Positions 34,901-44,400 of a stretch of 64,000 nt of DNA are shown here, one piece after another (position 1 is the stretch's first letter; every line of letters begins with the position of its first letter). The translations under genes and the position numbers were made by a program. The notes under the pieces were generated by a model, which saw nothing but the letters and a program-made list of their open reading frames with translations, was not told the DNA's origin and did not search any database. The stretch comes from Pirellula sp. (lineage in GTDB: Bacteria > Planctomycetota > Planctomycetia > Pirellulales > Pirellulaceae). The stretch is taken from contig JAJTEK010000014.1 in the NCBI GenBank assembly GCA_021299695.1, forward strand, positions 1 through 64,000, read 5' to 3'.

Positions 34901-36766
34901 ATGAACGACTCCCAGGGGTCTGTGCCTCTTGAAGTTCTCTCGGAGTTCTATCCGACGATCCCCTTGAGCCAACTTGCAGAAATTCCTGCACTCGCCGGTT
35001 GGCAAAGTGAGCTCGTCGCCGAAACGCTCCCGCGAATGCACAATGCCATGGCTGAGTACTCGGGCCTTTGTGTGGCTCTTGCCCCGAAGGTCCTTGCAAT
35101 ACAGCTTGCCCATCCGCTCCCCAAGACGATTGGTTTTTCGTTCCCAGAGTCGCCTCATTGGACGCTCAAGACCCCGCTGCTGAGCGGTCCAAGCGATGGC
35201 AAGGGGTCGGAGGCTCAGGGGCCAGGTTCGGAGGATTCGAGCGCCAAGGATCCACAGAACGATTCGGGGCCAGAGGGACTCGGCAACCCTGGGGCCAATA
35301 GCGCCGGCAAGAAGACCCGGATCAAGCCGCCGAGGAATCTGATCCGCCTTGAGGACCGCTTGTACTATGTTTTGCAACCGCCGCTGGAGTCGATTGTTCA
35401 AAATGCAAAATTGACCTTCCCGTTCCAGCCGTTTCCTTATCAGATGGACGGAATCGCGTTTCTCTATGCGCGATCCTCGGCGATCCTTGCCGATGAGATG
35501 GGATTGGGCAAAACGATGCAAGCGATCACCGCCATCCGGATGCTCTTGCTCTCGGGAGAGATTCGCAACGCGCTGTTGGTCTGTCCGAAACCTTTGGTGA
35601 CCAATTGGATGCGCGAGTTTCGGCAGTGGGCACCCGAGATCCCCATCGCTGTGATCGAGGGGGACTCGAGCAAAAGGGCCTGGGTCTGGTCGAACCCTCA
35701 AGCACCCGTGAAAATCGCCAACTACGAGTTGATGCTCAAGGACTCGTCGGTCATCGATGGCGAATCGCTTTATTTTGATTTGGTGCTTTTGGACGAAGCG
35801 CAACGGATCAAGAATCGCAACAGCACGACGAGCGAAGTGGTCCGATCGATCCCACGGAGTCGCTCTTGGGCGCTGACTGGAACGCCGATCGAAAACTCGG
35901 TCGAGGATCTCGTGAGCATCTTCGAGTTTCTCTCGCCAGGGCACCTGCGCGATGACATGCATTTGAAGTCGCTCGGTCATGCGACGCGCGACCATATTCT
36001 GCGCCGGACCAAAGACAAGGTGCTCAAGGACATGCCGCCGCGTCTGTACCGCAATGCGGATCTGGAACTGACCCCCGAGCAACGCGCAAGCTACAAGATC
36101 GCCGAGGAGGAGGGTGTCGTGCATCTTGCCGATCTTGGCGAATCGGTGACCGTGCAGCACGTTTTCGAATTGGTGCTAAGGCTCAAGCAAATCTGCAATT
36201 TCGATCCCGTCAGTGGCTCGAGCAGCAAACTCGAACGGTTGGAAGCCGACATGGAGGAGATCGCAGCGAGCGGTCAAAAAGCGATTGTTTTTAGCCAATG
36301 GGTTTCGACCCTGGATGTGATCTCCGAACGGCTCGCGCGATTCAATCCGGTCGAGTATCACGGTCGTATCCCATCGAACCGTCGCGATGGCGTGATCGAA
36401 CGGTTCCGCAATGACCCTTCATGCAATGTGATCCTCATGAGCTACGGGGCAGGGGCCGTGGGCCTGAACTTGCAGTTTTGCCATTACGTGTTCCTGTTCG
36501 ATCGCTGGTGGAATCCTGCCGTCGAAGACCAAGCCATCAATCGCGCGCATCGCTTGGGGGTCAAGAAGGCCGTTACGGTCACTCGGATGATGGCCGTCGA
36601 AACGATCGAACAGCGGATCGATGCGGTCTTGTCGGAAAAAAGGGAACTGCTCAGAACCCTCTTTGCCGAAGCCGGCACACCGACGAATCTGGGGCTCAAT
36701 CGGAACGAAATCTTCGGCCTCTTCGGACTGAACGTCCCCCCCCGCTTCAAAGGATTTGCAGCTTAG
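34901..36766 (+). CDS. SNF2-family DNA translocase
   Basis: A 621-residue SF2 ATPase of the SNF2 type. Helicase motif I is DEMGLGKTMQA, motif II is LLDEAQRIKN (DEAQ in place of DEAH), motif III is LTGTPIENSVEDL, and motifs V-VI are LMSYGAGAVGLNLQ and NRAHRLGVKKAVTVTRM. The N-terminal 170 residues precede the first motif and include a Ser/Gly/Pro-rich linker. Bacterial SNF2 proteins move along double-stranded DNA and can remove bound RNA polymerase or other proteins. The ATG at 34901 was chosen over a TTG 6 bases earlier. The last 20 bases overlap the convergent DUF2752 gene. Confidence 0.93.
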   Translation: MNDSQGSVPLEVLSEFYPTIPLSQLAEIPALAGWQSELVAETLPRMHNAMAEYSGLCVALAPKVLAIQLAHPLPKTIGFSFPESPHWTLKTPLLSGPSDGKGSEAQGPGSEDSSAKDPQNDSGPEGLGNPGANSAGKKTRIKPPRNLIRLEDRLYYVLQPPLESIVQNAKLTFPFQPFPYQMDGIAFLYARSSAILADEMGLGKTMQAITAIRMLLLSGEIRNALLVCPKPLVTNWMREFRQWAPEIPIAVIEGDSSKRAWVWSNPQAPVKIANYELMLKDSSVIDGESLYFDLVLLDEAQRIKNRNSTTSEVVRSIPRSRSWALTGTPIENSVEDLVSIFEFLSPGHLRDDMHLKSLGHATRDHILRRTKDKVLKDMPPRLYRNADLELTPEQRASYKIAEEEGVVHLADLGESVTVQHVFELVLRLKQICNFDPVSGSSSKLERLEADMEEIAASGQKAIVFSQWVSTLDVISERLARFNPVEYHGRIPSNRRDGVIERFRNDPSCNVILMSYGAGAVGLNLQFCHYVFLFDRWWNPAVEDQAINRAHRLGVKKAVTVTRMMAVETIEQRIDAVLSEKRELLRTLFAEAGTPTNLGLNRNEIFGLFGLNVPPRFKGFAA

Positions 36767-37187
36767 TTGTGACCAAGTTCCAAGCCCAAAGACCCATGGC
36801 GATGGCCATCGATACACACGATCCGCTCAGGGCAAAGAGTCCCCATTGATCCCGGAGTCGAGGGCTCGCTGTCCATATCACCCAAGCGAGCCATGGGACC
36901 GACAAGGCGGCTACGAGAAACAGCATCGAGCCTCCGAGATTCGCCCGGATCGCTTCGGGGACTCGGCCCTCGATCATCAGTGCCCAAGAGGTCGTCATCC
37001 CACAGGCAGGGCAGCGAATCCCCAGAATCGCGACCGATGTGCAAGCAGGCAATCCCAGTTGCTGGTGAGTCCCCAAGCCGCTCGGGTCAGGGGCCAACCA
37101 AGCTGCGATGCTCAGGACGGCGACCAAGCCTGCCGTCAGGACCGCTAGACATATCCGTTCCTTCTTGTCCAGCAAATGGCCTGTCAT
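36747..37187 (-). CDS. DUF2752 membrane protein
   Basis: A 146-residue protein with about three membrane helices (LAVLTAGLVAVLSIAAWL; GGSMLFLVAALSVPWLAWVIW; VSMAIAMGLWAW). The DUF2752 hallmark is present: GIRCPACGMTTSWALMIEGRVPEAIRAN, with a Cys-x2-Cys pair that could bind metal or thiol partners. The function of the family is unknown. The start overlaps the stop of the HemW-like gene by one base (TGATG), so the two are coupled, and the C-terminal end runs 20 bases into the convergent SNF2 gene. Confidence 0.88.
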   Translation of the reverse strand: MTGHLLDKKERICLAVLTAGLVAVLSIAAWLAPDPSGLGTHQQLGLPACTSVAILGIRCPACGMTTSWALMIEGRVPEAIRANLGGSMLFLVAALSVPWLAWVIWTASPRLRDQWGLFALSGSCVSMAIAMGLWAWNLVTTKLQIL

Positions 37188-38557
37188 CAGGTGTACCGAA
37201 CGTTGCGAAACTGAGGCTCAAAAAAAGCTGGCAACAGAGCATCGACTCGCAACAGACCGTCGCTCGTCAAGCGTATCTCCGCATCCTGAGAACTCGAATC
37301 CGAAGGCAACTGGACATATCCATCGGCGGCATAAGCGTTCCATTCGGATCGCCAGTGCTCGAGAATGTCGACCTGGAATTTCTGTCGGAAGTACTCGACG
37401 TGCAGGTAGCCTTTTTTGAGTTGCAAGATCATCTCGCGGATCAAACGCTGTTGCGGTGTTGGGCGATACGCGCGGCCGATGGGAAGTCGATTCTCATCGA
37501 GGATGATGCTCAAGTAACGTTCCCATTCCGGGACGTTTTGGTAATGGACTCCACCGACATGTCCAAAGCTCGCGATGCCTGTTGCAAGTAGATCCGACCC
37601 TCTCCAAAGGTTGTCCCGATACGAGAAACTGACCTTCGTCGGGTCCTTGACGACTGTATAGGCACTGCTGATCGAGTAGCCGTTGTCTTGGAATACGTCG
37701 AATGCGTAACGGACCCAGTCCCTCTTGGTCGGCCAAGTCGCTACAGCCGACTCGCTTTGGGACTCGAGCATCCCTTTGGAGTAGACGGTATTGAAGGGGA
37801 GTTCCATCTGATAGATCGTCACGCTCTCGGGAGATAGCTCAAGGGTCTTTTGAATGTTCTGCTTCCAGTTCTCCCAAGTCTCACCGACCATGCCCGAGAT
37901 CAGGTCGATGTTCACGTTGGCAAACTCCGCCTTGGCGATCCATTCCCAAGCCCGGTACACCTCTTTGGACAAATGGGCTCGACCGTTTTCTTCGAGGATC
38001 GCATCGGAGAAATTCTCGACCCCGAGGCTCAAACGAGTCACGCCGAGTTCCTTGAGGATCTGTACCTTCGATTCACTGAGCGTTCCTGGCTCGCATTCAA
38101 AGGTGACTTCCTCGGCCCCATTCCAGGATACATGGCGGTGCAGGCGGTCCATCAGAGACTGCAGTTGCTTGACCGATAGAAAGCTCGGGGTTCCCCCGCC
38201 GAAGTAGACGAAGCGGAACTGGCGGTCTTGCATCAGTGGCTGCTGGGCGACAAGGCTGATTTCCTGGCACAGGGCCGAGACGTATCGCTCGATGGCTTCG
38301 GCGTTGACGTTGGTGAAAACCTTGAAGTAACAGAACTTGCAACGCTTGCGGCAAAAGGGGATGTGCAGGTAGAGCCCCAACGGGGGGAGCCCTTCGGGTT
38401 GCGCCGGGATACCATTCTCGGGGATACCTCTCGTCGCTGGACAGGTGCCCAGGGCGCTGAGGGCTTCGGGGATCGCCTCGGGGGTCCACTGCGAATAGGG
38501 TGGGTAATTCGAGATGAAGTAGCTTCCGACTTCGGTCTTGGTGGCTTCGGTCGACAT
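37187..38557 (-). CDS. HemW/HemN-like radical SAM protein
   Basis: A 456-residue radical SAM enzyme. The iron-sulfur motif is CRKRCKFC (CxxxCxxC) within LYLHIPFCRKRCKFCYFKVF. The other family landmarks are FVYFGGGTPSFLSVKQL (the GGGTP SAM-binding motif), ECEPGTLSESKV, TRLSLGVENFSDAILEENGR and VNIDLISGMVGETW. These group it with coproporphyrinogen-III-oxidase-like and HemW heme chaperones. The C-terminal HemN-type winged-helix region is present (RLIREMILQLKKGYLHVEYFRQKFQ). Conversion of coproporphyrinogen versus heme delivery to other proteins cannot be settled here. It is coupled to the DUF2752 gene. Confidence 0.9.
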   Translation of the reverse strand: MSTEATKTEVGSYFISNYPPYSQWTPEAIPEALSALGTCPATRGIPENGIPAQPEGLPPLGLYLHIPFCRKRCKFCYFKVFTNVNAEAIERYVSALCQEISLVAQQPLMQDRQFRFVYFGGGTPSFLSVKQLQSLMDRLHRHVSWNGAEEVTFECEPGTLSESKVQILKELGVTRLSLGVENFSDAILEENGRAHLSKEVYRAWEWIAKAEFANVNIDLISGMVGETWENWKQNIQKTLELSPESVTIYQMELPFNTVYSKGMLESQSESAVATWPTKRDWVRYAFDVFQDNGYSISSAYTVVKDPTKVSFSYRDNLWRGSDLLATGIASFGHVGGVHYQNVPEWERYLSIILDENRLPIGRAYRPTPQQRLIREMILQLKKGYLHVEYFRQKFQVDILEHWRSEWNAYAADGYVQLPSDSSSQDAEIRLTSDGLLRVDALLPAFFEPQFRNVRYT

Positions 38558-38763
38558 GCCTAGTGGATAGTTCGTTTTCGTGTGGGGGGCTTTCTCGGAA
38601 CTCCCCCTAATTTACCTTAGCTCTCCATTTTCTGCACCCTTTGGAGCGACCCAGAGGGTGAAATGTTCGGGCCCTGGGCTCGAATCCGCAATGCTTTGGT
38701 TGGAATTTACCGGCAGGTGGGCTAGGACTGAACCCCGACGATTTGCTAAAGATCTACGGGAGT

Positions 38764-40311
38764 ATGAAAAGCCTCATCCAAATCATTGAATCGCTCCGAA
38801 TCCTGTTTATTCGCAGCAATCTCCAAACCCGCATGGCGATGGTCTTTTGCACGGCGCTGCTTGCAGTTGGCCTGGGGCTCTTGGTCCAGAATGCCAACCT
38901 CCTTTCGAATCGGATGGAGTATTTGCTCGATGGCCAGGATTTTGCCCCCGAACAACTCGACCAATTCGAATTGGCTTTCAGCGGTGCTGGACTGCGGAAT
39001 TACGAACGGGTCGGAAACCGCATGCGTGTCCCAGCGAGCTCCAAGGATGCTTACCTCAAGGCGTTGGCTCAAGCCAAGTGCTTGCCGGTTCGCTTGGAAC
39101 AGGATATCGCAGGGTCGAGCGATCCTCTGCGGTTCCTCGAACCTAGGATCGTCGCGCAGGAACGCGAGCGCAAAGAGAGGATCATGCAGATCCAAAACAC
39201 GCTCAAGGAGTTCCCTTTCGTGCGCCAAGCCGTGGTGACTTACGACGAAAAAACCGAGGGCTTTTCGGCTGACAAAAAACGGGCAGCGACCGTCGCGATC
39301 CACCCGAAAAATAAACCTTATCTTTCTCGCACCGAACGCAGGAATATCCTGAGACTTGTCCATATGCACTTCCCAGGCCTGAGAGCCTCCGAAGTCGCAT
39401 TGGTCGACCTGGGCCTAGGTGAGACCTTCACCGAACCGAGCCTTGGCCAAAGCGATAGCCTTTGGACCGACCGACGCCGGGAGCACGAAGAGGACCTCAA
39501 ACGAAAAGCGACGGAACTATTGTTGGGCTACGGCGATGTGCAAATCGTCATTTCGAGCGAGCCGGTCGGCCCGATGGACTTGGTCGAAAAATCCTCGAAC
39601 ATCTCTTCGACAGGTAGTTCTGAAAACGACCCAAGCCCCACCTTGATCGCAAACCGCAAAGCTCGACTTAGCGAGTTTGTTTCGACCAACCCAACGGCCC
39701 AAACGCCAATTCTCTACAGCAGTCGCATCGCAGTCTCCATCCCTTCTTCCTACTACCATCGAGCCTATCGACAAACGTGGCTCGCTTCGGAAGGAAACAA
39801 CGATCCTGCGAACTCTGCCGATAGCTCTGACCCGTCCCTCGGTCCGACCATGTCGGCCGTCGCATCGCACATCCCGCCGATCACCCAACGGGCTTTGGAA
39901 CAAATCAAGACCCAGACGGTTCAAGTCGTTCGCGAGAAACTCACTCCATTGGTGGCCAACACGTGGATGACGAGCAAGGAAATCGAAGGCCGCATCAGCA
40001 TCACCGATCATTTCGATGCGATCGAACCGACTCCGATGGCCTCGAGTCCTTGGCAAGCCGCCAGGCTGTGGCTTGCCGAATCCTGGAAGACACTTGGGCT
40101 CTTCGGATTGGTGATGCTAGCAATGCTTCTGTTGCGTTCGGTCGCTGTCCAAAAAGCAAACGGCCCACCGCTTTTGGATCTCAGAGAGCAAGCCCCCTTG
40201 ATCGAAAACGATGAGCCGTTGCCGAAGCCTTCGTGGAAACTCCACGAAAAGATCCGATCGCAACCCGATCAGGTCGCATCGAGATTGGCCTCGTGGATCT
40301 CGCAAAACTAG
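38764..40311 (+). CDS. FliF-like MS-ring protein, orphan
   Basis: About 515 residues from ATG 38764 (a TTG at 38743 is an alternative start). Like FliF it has two membrane segments flanking a large domain: one at residues 22-44 (MAMVFCTALLAVGLGLLVQNA) and one near 447-463 (LFGLVMLAMLLLRSVAV). Between them the YscJ/FliF pattern is visible: MEYLLDGQDFAPEQLDQFELAFSGAGL, NRMRVPASSKDAYLKALAQAKCLPV, MQIQNTLKEFPFVRQAVVTYDE, and KNKPYLSRTERRNILRLVHMHFPGLRASEVALVD. The tail PDQVASRLASWISQN resembles the C-terminal FliG-binding end of FliF. FliF forms the membrane ring of the flagellar motor, but no flagellar gene is in the window. It is convergent with the HTH gene (4-base gap). Confidence 0.75.
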   Translation: MKSLIQIIESLRILFIRSNLQTRMAMVFCTALLAVGLGLLVQNANLLSNRMEYLLDGQDFAPEQLDQFELAFSGAGLRNYERVGNRMRVPASSKDAYLKALAQAKCLPVRLEQDIAGSSDPLRFLEPRIVAQERERKERIMQIQNTLKEFPFVRQAVVTYDEKTEGFSADKKRAATVAIHPKNKPYLSRTERRNILRLVHMHFPGLRASEVALVDLGLGETFTEPSLGQSDSLWTDRRREHEEDLKRKATELLLGYGDVQIVISSEPVGPMDLVEKSSNISSTGSSENDPSPTLIANRKARLSEFVSTNPTAQTPILYSSRIAVSIPSSYYHRAYRQTWLASEGNNDPANSADSSDPSLGPTMSAVASHIPPITQRALEQIKTQTVQVVREKLTPLVANTWMTSKEIEGRISITDHFDAIEPTPMASSPWQAARLWLAESWKTLGLFGLVMLAMLLLRSVAVQKANGPPLLDLREQAPLIENDEPLPKPSWKLHEKIRSQPDQVASRLASWISQN

Positions 40312-40315
40312 AAGA

Positions 40316-40966
40316 TCAGTCCAGTTGGAACGATAATTCGCCAAGGAGGATCGGATCGGCCGCCATCCTGCCTAGTTCGTCTTGCGGGCGACGGTTTGCG
40401 TTGGTTTGCCAAGCGCGAACGGTGCTCAGTTCGGGCATCAGCTCGACGAGTTGATGCTTGAGCATATCGAGCATTCGGATCAAGCGTTTGCTCACGACGA
40501 TCTCTCGGACTGAGGCGACCGTTTTCATGATCTTGACCAAACTAGCTCGCGATTGGATCGATTCACAGATCGATAAATCGCGATCCATCAGCAGATGTTC
40601 GAGGGGAACCTCGAGGGCCTCTTTCCAGATATGGAGATCCTTGAGGCTGAGGTTCGCGCTGGGGCGTTCTTGGACCCGGAGCTCTCGCACCGGAAGTCCT
40701 GTTCTGCGAGAAATAGTTCGCAGCGATAATCCTTGCTGAACTCGCACCTCGGCGATTCGATTCAAAAGAAATCCCTGCTTGGATTCCGACATCTTTCTTG
40801 CAACCCGTTTCCGAGCAGCAGGCTGCCTGGGGGCAGTTTTCCTGCTCATGGGTTTCGAAAGTTGTGGTTTCCCGGCAGCGGATCTTTGATTCTTGGCGCT
40901 GGGGGGCGTTTCGGAAGGCTGGCCGTCCTGGGGTTGGCCGAAAGTAGGTGGGCTCTTTTTTTCCAT
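40316..40966 (-). CDS. Cro/CI-type HTH protein with basic N-terminal tail
   Basis: A 216-residue protein. The N-terminal 60 residues are basic and Pro/Ser-rich (SRKTAPRQPAARKRVARK), likely a nucleic-acid-contacting tail. Residues about 68-125 resemble a Cro/CI helix-turn-helix (LNRIAEVRVQQGLSLRTISRRTGLPVRELRVQE), followed by a C-terminal helical domain. It may regulate nearby genes, but no operator is seen. The gene lies 162 bases downstream of gcvP on the same strand and converges with the FliF-like gene. Confidence 0.7.
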   Translation of the reverse strand: MEKKSPPTFGQPQDGQPSETPPSAKNQRSAAGKPQLSKPMSRKTAPRQPAARKRVARKMSESKQGFLLNRIAEVRVQQGLSLRTISRRTGLPVRELRVQERPSANLSLKDLHIWKEALEVPLEHLLMDRDLSICESIQSRASLVKIMKTVASVREIVVSKRLIRMLDMLKHQLVELMPELSTVRAWQTNANRRPQDELGRMAADPILLGELSFQLD

Positions 40967-41094
40967 GAGCTAAGACGAAATGCTAAGTTGCTTCGTCGGT
41001 ATCAGTGTGTGTTCTGACCCTTCCAGTGCCTATCGTTCGGGGCTGGGGCAAGTAAAGACAACCCCCCCAATTGGCAAATCTTTCCATTTTTTTC

Positions 41095-41125
41095 AAGCTT
41101 GCCCAGCTTCTTTGGGCTGGAGCTT
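41095..41125 (-). terminator. Hairpin just past the gcvP stop
   Basis: Reading on the minus strand, AAGCTCCAGC pairs with GCTGG and AGCTT across an AAAGAA loop, immediately after the gcvP stop codon. It is a plausible transcription terminator, though no U-tract follows on the RNA strand (the adjoining run is A). Confidence 0.4.
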
Positions 41126-41128
41126 GCC

Positions 41129-44017
41129 TTACGGTTGATTGGAGGGCTCATAGCTCGACATCGGCGGGCAGGCGCATACCAGGTTTCGGTCGCCGTAGAC
41201 ATTGTCGATCCGAGCGACCGAGGGCCAGTACTTCGAGCCTTTGGACTCGCGGTCCGGAACGGCAGCCAACTCTCGGGGGTAGCCCAAGCCGGACTCGGCC
41301 AGGATGTCCTGGAGTGTGTGGGGCGCATTTTTCAATGGATTATTGGTAGGATCCCAGTCCCCGGAGCGCACTTTGAGGTACTCGCCGTGGATCAGGATCA
41401 TCGCGCGGCAGAATCGTTCGAGCTCTTGGAGCGACTCGCTCTCGGTGGGCTCGATCATGAGGGTGCCGCCGACGGGGAAGGACATGGTCGGCGCATGGAA
41501 TCCGTAATCGATCAACCTCTTGGCGATGTCGTCGACTCCGATGTGCGCATCGCGGTCCATGGGTCGCGTGTCGATGATGCACTCGTGGGCGATAAGTCCA
41601 TCGTTTCCGGTGTAGAGGATGGGGTAGTAGTCTTTGAGCTTCCAAGCGACATAGTTGGCGCTCAAGATCGCAACTTGGGTGGCTCGTTTCAAGCCTTCGG
41701 CGCCCATCATCCGGATGTACATCCAGGAGATCGGAAGGATGCTAGCCGAGCCGAATGCCGAGGCTGAGACCATCGGTCCACGGCGTTGGGTATGAACGCC
41801 ATCGCGGGGCAGGAACGGTGCCAAGTGCTTTTTGACCCCGACGGGTCCGACCCCGGGTCCTCCTCCACCGTGGGGTATGCAGAAGGTTTTGTGGAGGTTC
41901 AAGTGCGAGACGTCCCCTCCGAACTTTCCGGGTCTTGCCACACCGACGAGCGCATTGAGGTTGGCGCCGTCGATGTAAACCTGTCCCCCTACCGCATGGA
42001 CTTTATCACAGATTGCTGTGACCCCTTCCTCGAACACGCCGTGGGTCGATGGGTAGGTGATCATGATCGCGGCGATTTTGGATCCATACTGCTGGATCTT
42101 TTGATCCAAGTCCAACAGGTCGACGTTTCCTTGGGAGTCGCATGCGACGACGACGACTTGCATGTTGGCCATCTGAGCGCTGGCTGGATTGGTACCGTGG
42201 GCCGAGCTTGGGATCAAGCAGATGTTTCGGTCCCCTTGGCCTTGCGATTCGTGGTATTGCATGATGGCCAGCAATCCTGCGTACTCGCCTTGGGAGCCGG
42301 CGTTGGGTTGCAAGGAGATCTCGTCGTATCCGGTCGCTTCGCACAGCATCGCTTCGAGTTGATCGATCAAGATCCGATAACCTTCGGTCTGATCGGCTGG
42401 GGCCATCGGGTGGATGGCATTGAATTCGGGCCAGGTCACCCCGGTCAATTCGGAGGCGGAGTTGAGTTTCATGGTGCATGAACCCAACGGGATCATGGCG
42501 CGATCCAAGGCGATGTCCTTATCGGACAAGGATCTCACGTAGCGCATCATTTCGGTTTCGCTTCGATACCGATGGAAGACTTCTTGGGTCAGGACGGTAT
42601 CGGAGCGGAAGGTATCTTCCTGCAGGGTGCATGAATCGTCGTGGTGGAGTTGCTCGATGCCTAGGGCTTTGGCCACCAGCGCGACGTCTTGGTCGGTAGT
42701 GGTCTCATCGAAACTGACCCCTAGCGTATCTGCATCGAGTTTGCGTAGATTTATTCCGAGATTCACAGCGGCTTGGATCAACGCATCGGCCCGACCGGGG
42801 ACTTCGATCGCTAGTGTGTCGAAGAATCGGTCGCTTTTGCATTTCAGGCCAGCGGCTTTGAGGGTGCGAAAGAGCCTCGAGGTTTTTCGATGGGTTCGCA
42901 AGGCGATTTGCCGTAGTCCCTCTGGGCCGTGGTAGCAGGCATAGAGTGTCGCGAGGATCGCAAGGAGGGCTTGGGCCGTGCAGATGTTCGAGGTGGCTTT
43001 TTCCCGACGGATGTGTTGCTCGCGGGTTTGAAGCGCCAGGCGATAAGCTCGATTGCCATGCCGGTCGATCGATTGGCCGACCAAACGCCCAGGGATCGTT
43101 CGTTTAAGCGAGTCGCGGGTGGCAAAAAAAGCCGCGTGAGGGCCGCCAAACCCCAGCGGGATGCCGAAGCGTTGCGAGGACCCAACGGCCACATCGGCGC
43201 CCAGGGCACCCGGGGACTCCAGGAGCATCAGCGAGAGCAAGTCGGTCGCTAGGATCACCAAAACCGAGTGCTTCTTGGCACTTGCGATCCAGTCCTTTGG
43301 ACAGAGGACTCGGCCATCGGTTGTCGGATATTGGGCCAATACGCCAAAGACGTTTTCCCAAGAATCCGGGCCGACGGTCTCATCGAACTCGACGACCTGG
43401 ACATCCAACGCGGTTGCGCGAGTACGCACGACGTCGATCGTCTGTGGATGGCACCATTTGGAGATCAAAAATCGCTTGCCTGTTTTCGCGTTTCTTAGGG
43501 CAAAGGCCATGGCTTCTGCTGCTGCTGTGGCTTCGTCCAGCAGCGACGCATTGGCGATATCCATGCCGGTCAATTCGCACACCATGGTCTGGTAGTAGAA
43601 CAGAACTTCCAGGCGACCTTGGGAGATCTCGGGCTGGTAGGGGGTGTAAGCGGTGTACCAAGCTGGATTTTCGAGCACGTTGCGTTGGAGGACTTTCGGA
43701 AGGTAGGCGTTGTAGTAGCCCGCACCGATCCATGATTTGAGGATTCGGTTCTTGCTGGCGATCTGATGGAGTTGAGCCAGGGCCTCTTCTTCGCTCAGGG
43801 CTTGTGCGAGATTCATCGGACTAAGGTCCAGGATGCGTTCTGGGATCACGCGTTGGGTCAGTTCGTCGAGGCTCGTATAGCCGAGCTTGCCTAGCATCTC
43901 TTGAATTTCGTCCTCGCGGGGGCCGATGTGTCGGCCGACAAACGGCGCGTAGGCATGCCCAGGCGCGGAGGAATGCACGGGCGCGGGGGTTTTCGAAGCA
44001 GGATGGGCTGAGTTCAT
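41129..44017 (-). CDS. gcvP: Glycine dehydrogenase (decarboxylating), glycine cleavage P-protein
   Basis: A 962-residue single-chain P-protein: the PLP enzyme that decarboxylates glycine and passes aminomethyl to the H-protein lipoyl arm. The start was reset to ATG 44017 (MNSAHPAS); the track frame extends upstream into the riboswitch. Family landmarks: [102 protein letters not shown]. The PLP lysine lies in [18 protein letters not shown]. No gcvT or gcvH is adjacent, so the operon for the rest of the complex is elsewhere. Expression is controlled by the tandem glycine aptamers upstream. Confidence 0.97.
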   Translation of the reverse strand: MNSAHPASKTPAPVHSSAPGHAYAPFVGRHIGPREDEIQEMLGKLGYTSLDELTQRVIPERILDLSPMNLAQALSEEEALAQLHQIASKNRILKSWIGAGYYNAYLPKVLQRNVLENPAWYTAYTPYQPEISQGRLEVLFYYQTMVCELTGMDIANASLLDEATAAAEAMAFALRNAKTGKRFLISKWCHPQTIDVVRTRATALDVQVVEFDETVGPDSWENVFGVLAQYPTTDGRVLCPKDWIASAKKHSVLVILATDLLSLMLLESPGALGADVAVGSSQRFGIPLGFGGPHAAFFATRDSLKRTIPGRLVGQSIDRHGNRAYRLALQTREQHIRREKATSNICTAQALLAILATLYACYHGPEGLRQIALRTHRKTSRLFRTLKAAGLKCKSDRFFDTLAIEVPGRADALIQAAVNLGINLRKLDADTLGVSFDETTTDQDVALVAKALGIEQLHHDDSCTLQEDTFRSDTVLTQEVFHRYRSETEMMRYVRSLSDKDIALDRAMIPLGSCTMKLNSASELTGVTWPEFNAIHPMAPADQTEGYRILIDQLEAMLCEATGYDEISLQPNAGSQGEYAGLLAIMQYHESQGQGDRNICLIPSSAHGTNPASAQMANMQVVVVACDSQGNVDLLDLDQKIQQYGSKIAAIMITYPSTHGVFEEGVTAICDKVHAVGGQVYIDGANLNALVGVARPGKFGGDVSHLNLHKTFCIPHGGGGPGVGPVGVKKHLAPFLPRDGVHTQRRGPMVSASAFGSASILPISWMYIRMMGAEGLKRATQVAILSANYVAWKLKDYYPILYTGNDGLIAHECIIDTRPMDRDAHIGVDDIAKRLIDYGFHAPTMSFPVGGTLMIEPTESESLQELERFCRAMILIHGEYLKVRSGDWDPTNNPLKNAPHTLQDILAESGLGYPRELAAVPDRESKGSKYWPSVARIDNVYGDRNLVCACPPMSSYEPSNQP

Positions 44018-44109
44018 GAGCGGGTCGAATTGGGGGGTTAGGGTACAAGTTCCCCGGGTCGGCGGAGGACGGATTCGCTTTTGCAAAACGCGTCGAACGC
44101 TTGTCGGTT

Positions 44110-44345
44110 GCTTGCCCCTCTGTCCAATTGACCTGAGAGATTCACCTTTCCGAAACACCTGGCGATGAGCCGTAGTGTCCAGACCGGTTTGCCCCTTCGG
44201 TGGGTCGCCTAGCATACTAAGTCGACCGCTCTCCAGAGATTCTGTATCGGTCCAGCGGTCCTTTTGCCTGAGTGTTTGTGGGACACTTTACACCTTCGGC
44301 GGTTCCTAAGAACTCTCTTGCGCTGAACGTTCAGAGATCTCTTTA
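44110..44345 (-). ncRNA. Tandem glycine riboswitch
   Basis: On the minus strand, upstream of gcvP, two aptamers of the glycine class lie in tandem. Aptamer 1 (about 44345-44252) contains CCGCCGAAGG and later CTCAGGCAAAAGGACC. Aptamer 2 (about 44243-44110) contains CACCGAAGGGGCAAACCGG and ends TCTCTCAGGTCAATTGGACA. These conserved blocks (CCGAAGG; CTCAGG-AGGAC or TGGAC) identify the class. It senses glycine and turns on the glycine cleavage enzyme when glycine is high. About 90 bases separate the last aptamer from the gcvP ATG, leaving room for an expression platform. The long ORF that covers it is not a protein. Confidence 0.9.
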
Positions 44346-44400
44346 TAGTAACCTAAATCCCAATCGACTTCAACACTTGCTTTTTTAGGAAACGAGCTAT

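Noticed and set aside
44018-44215. Long N-terminal extension of gcvP
   Set aside because: It overlaps a tandem glycine riboswitch; the family start is at ATG 44017.
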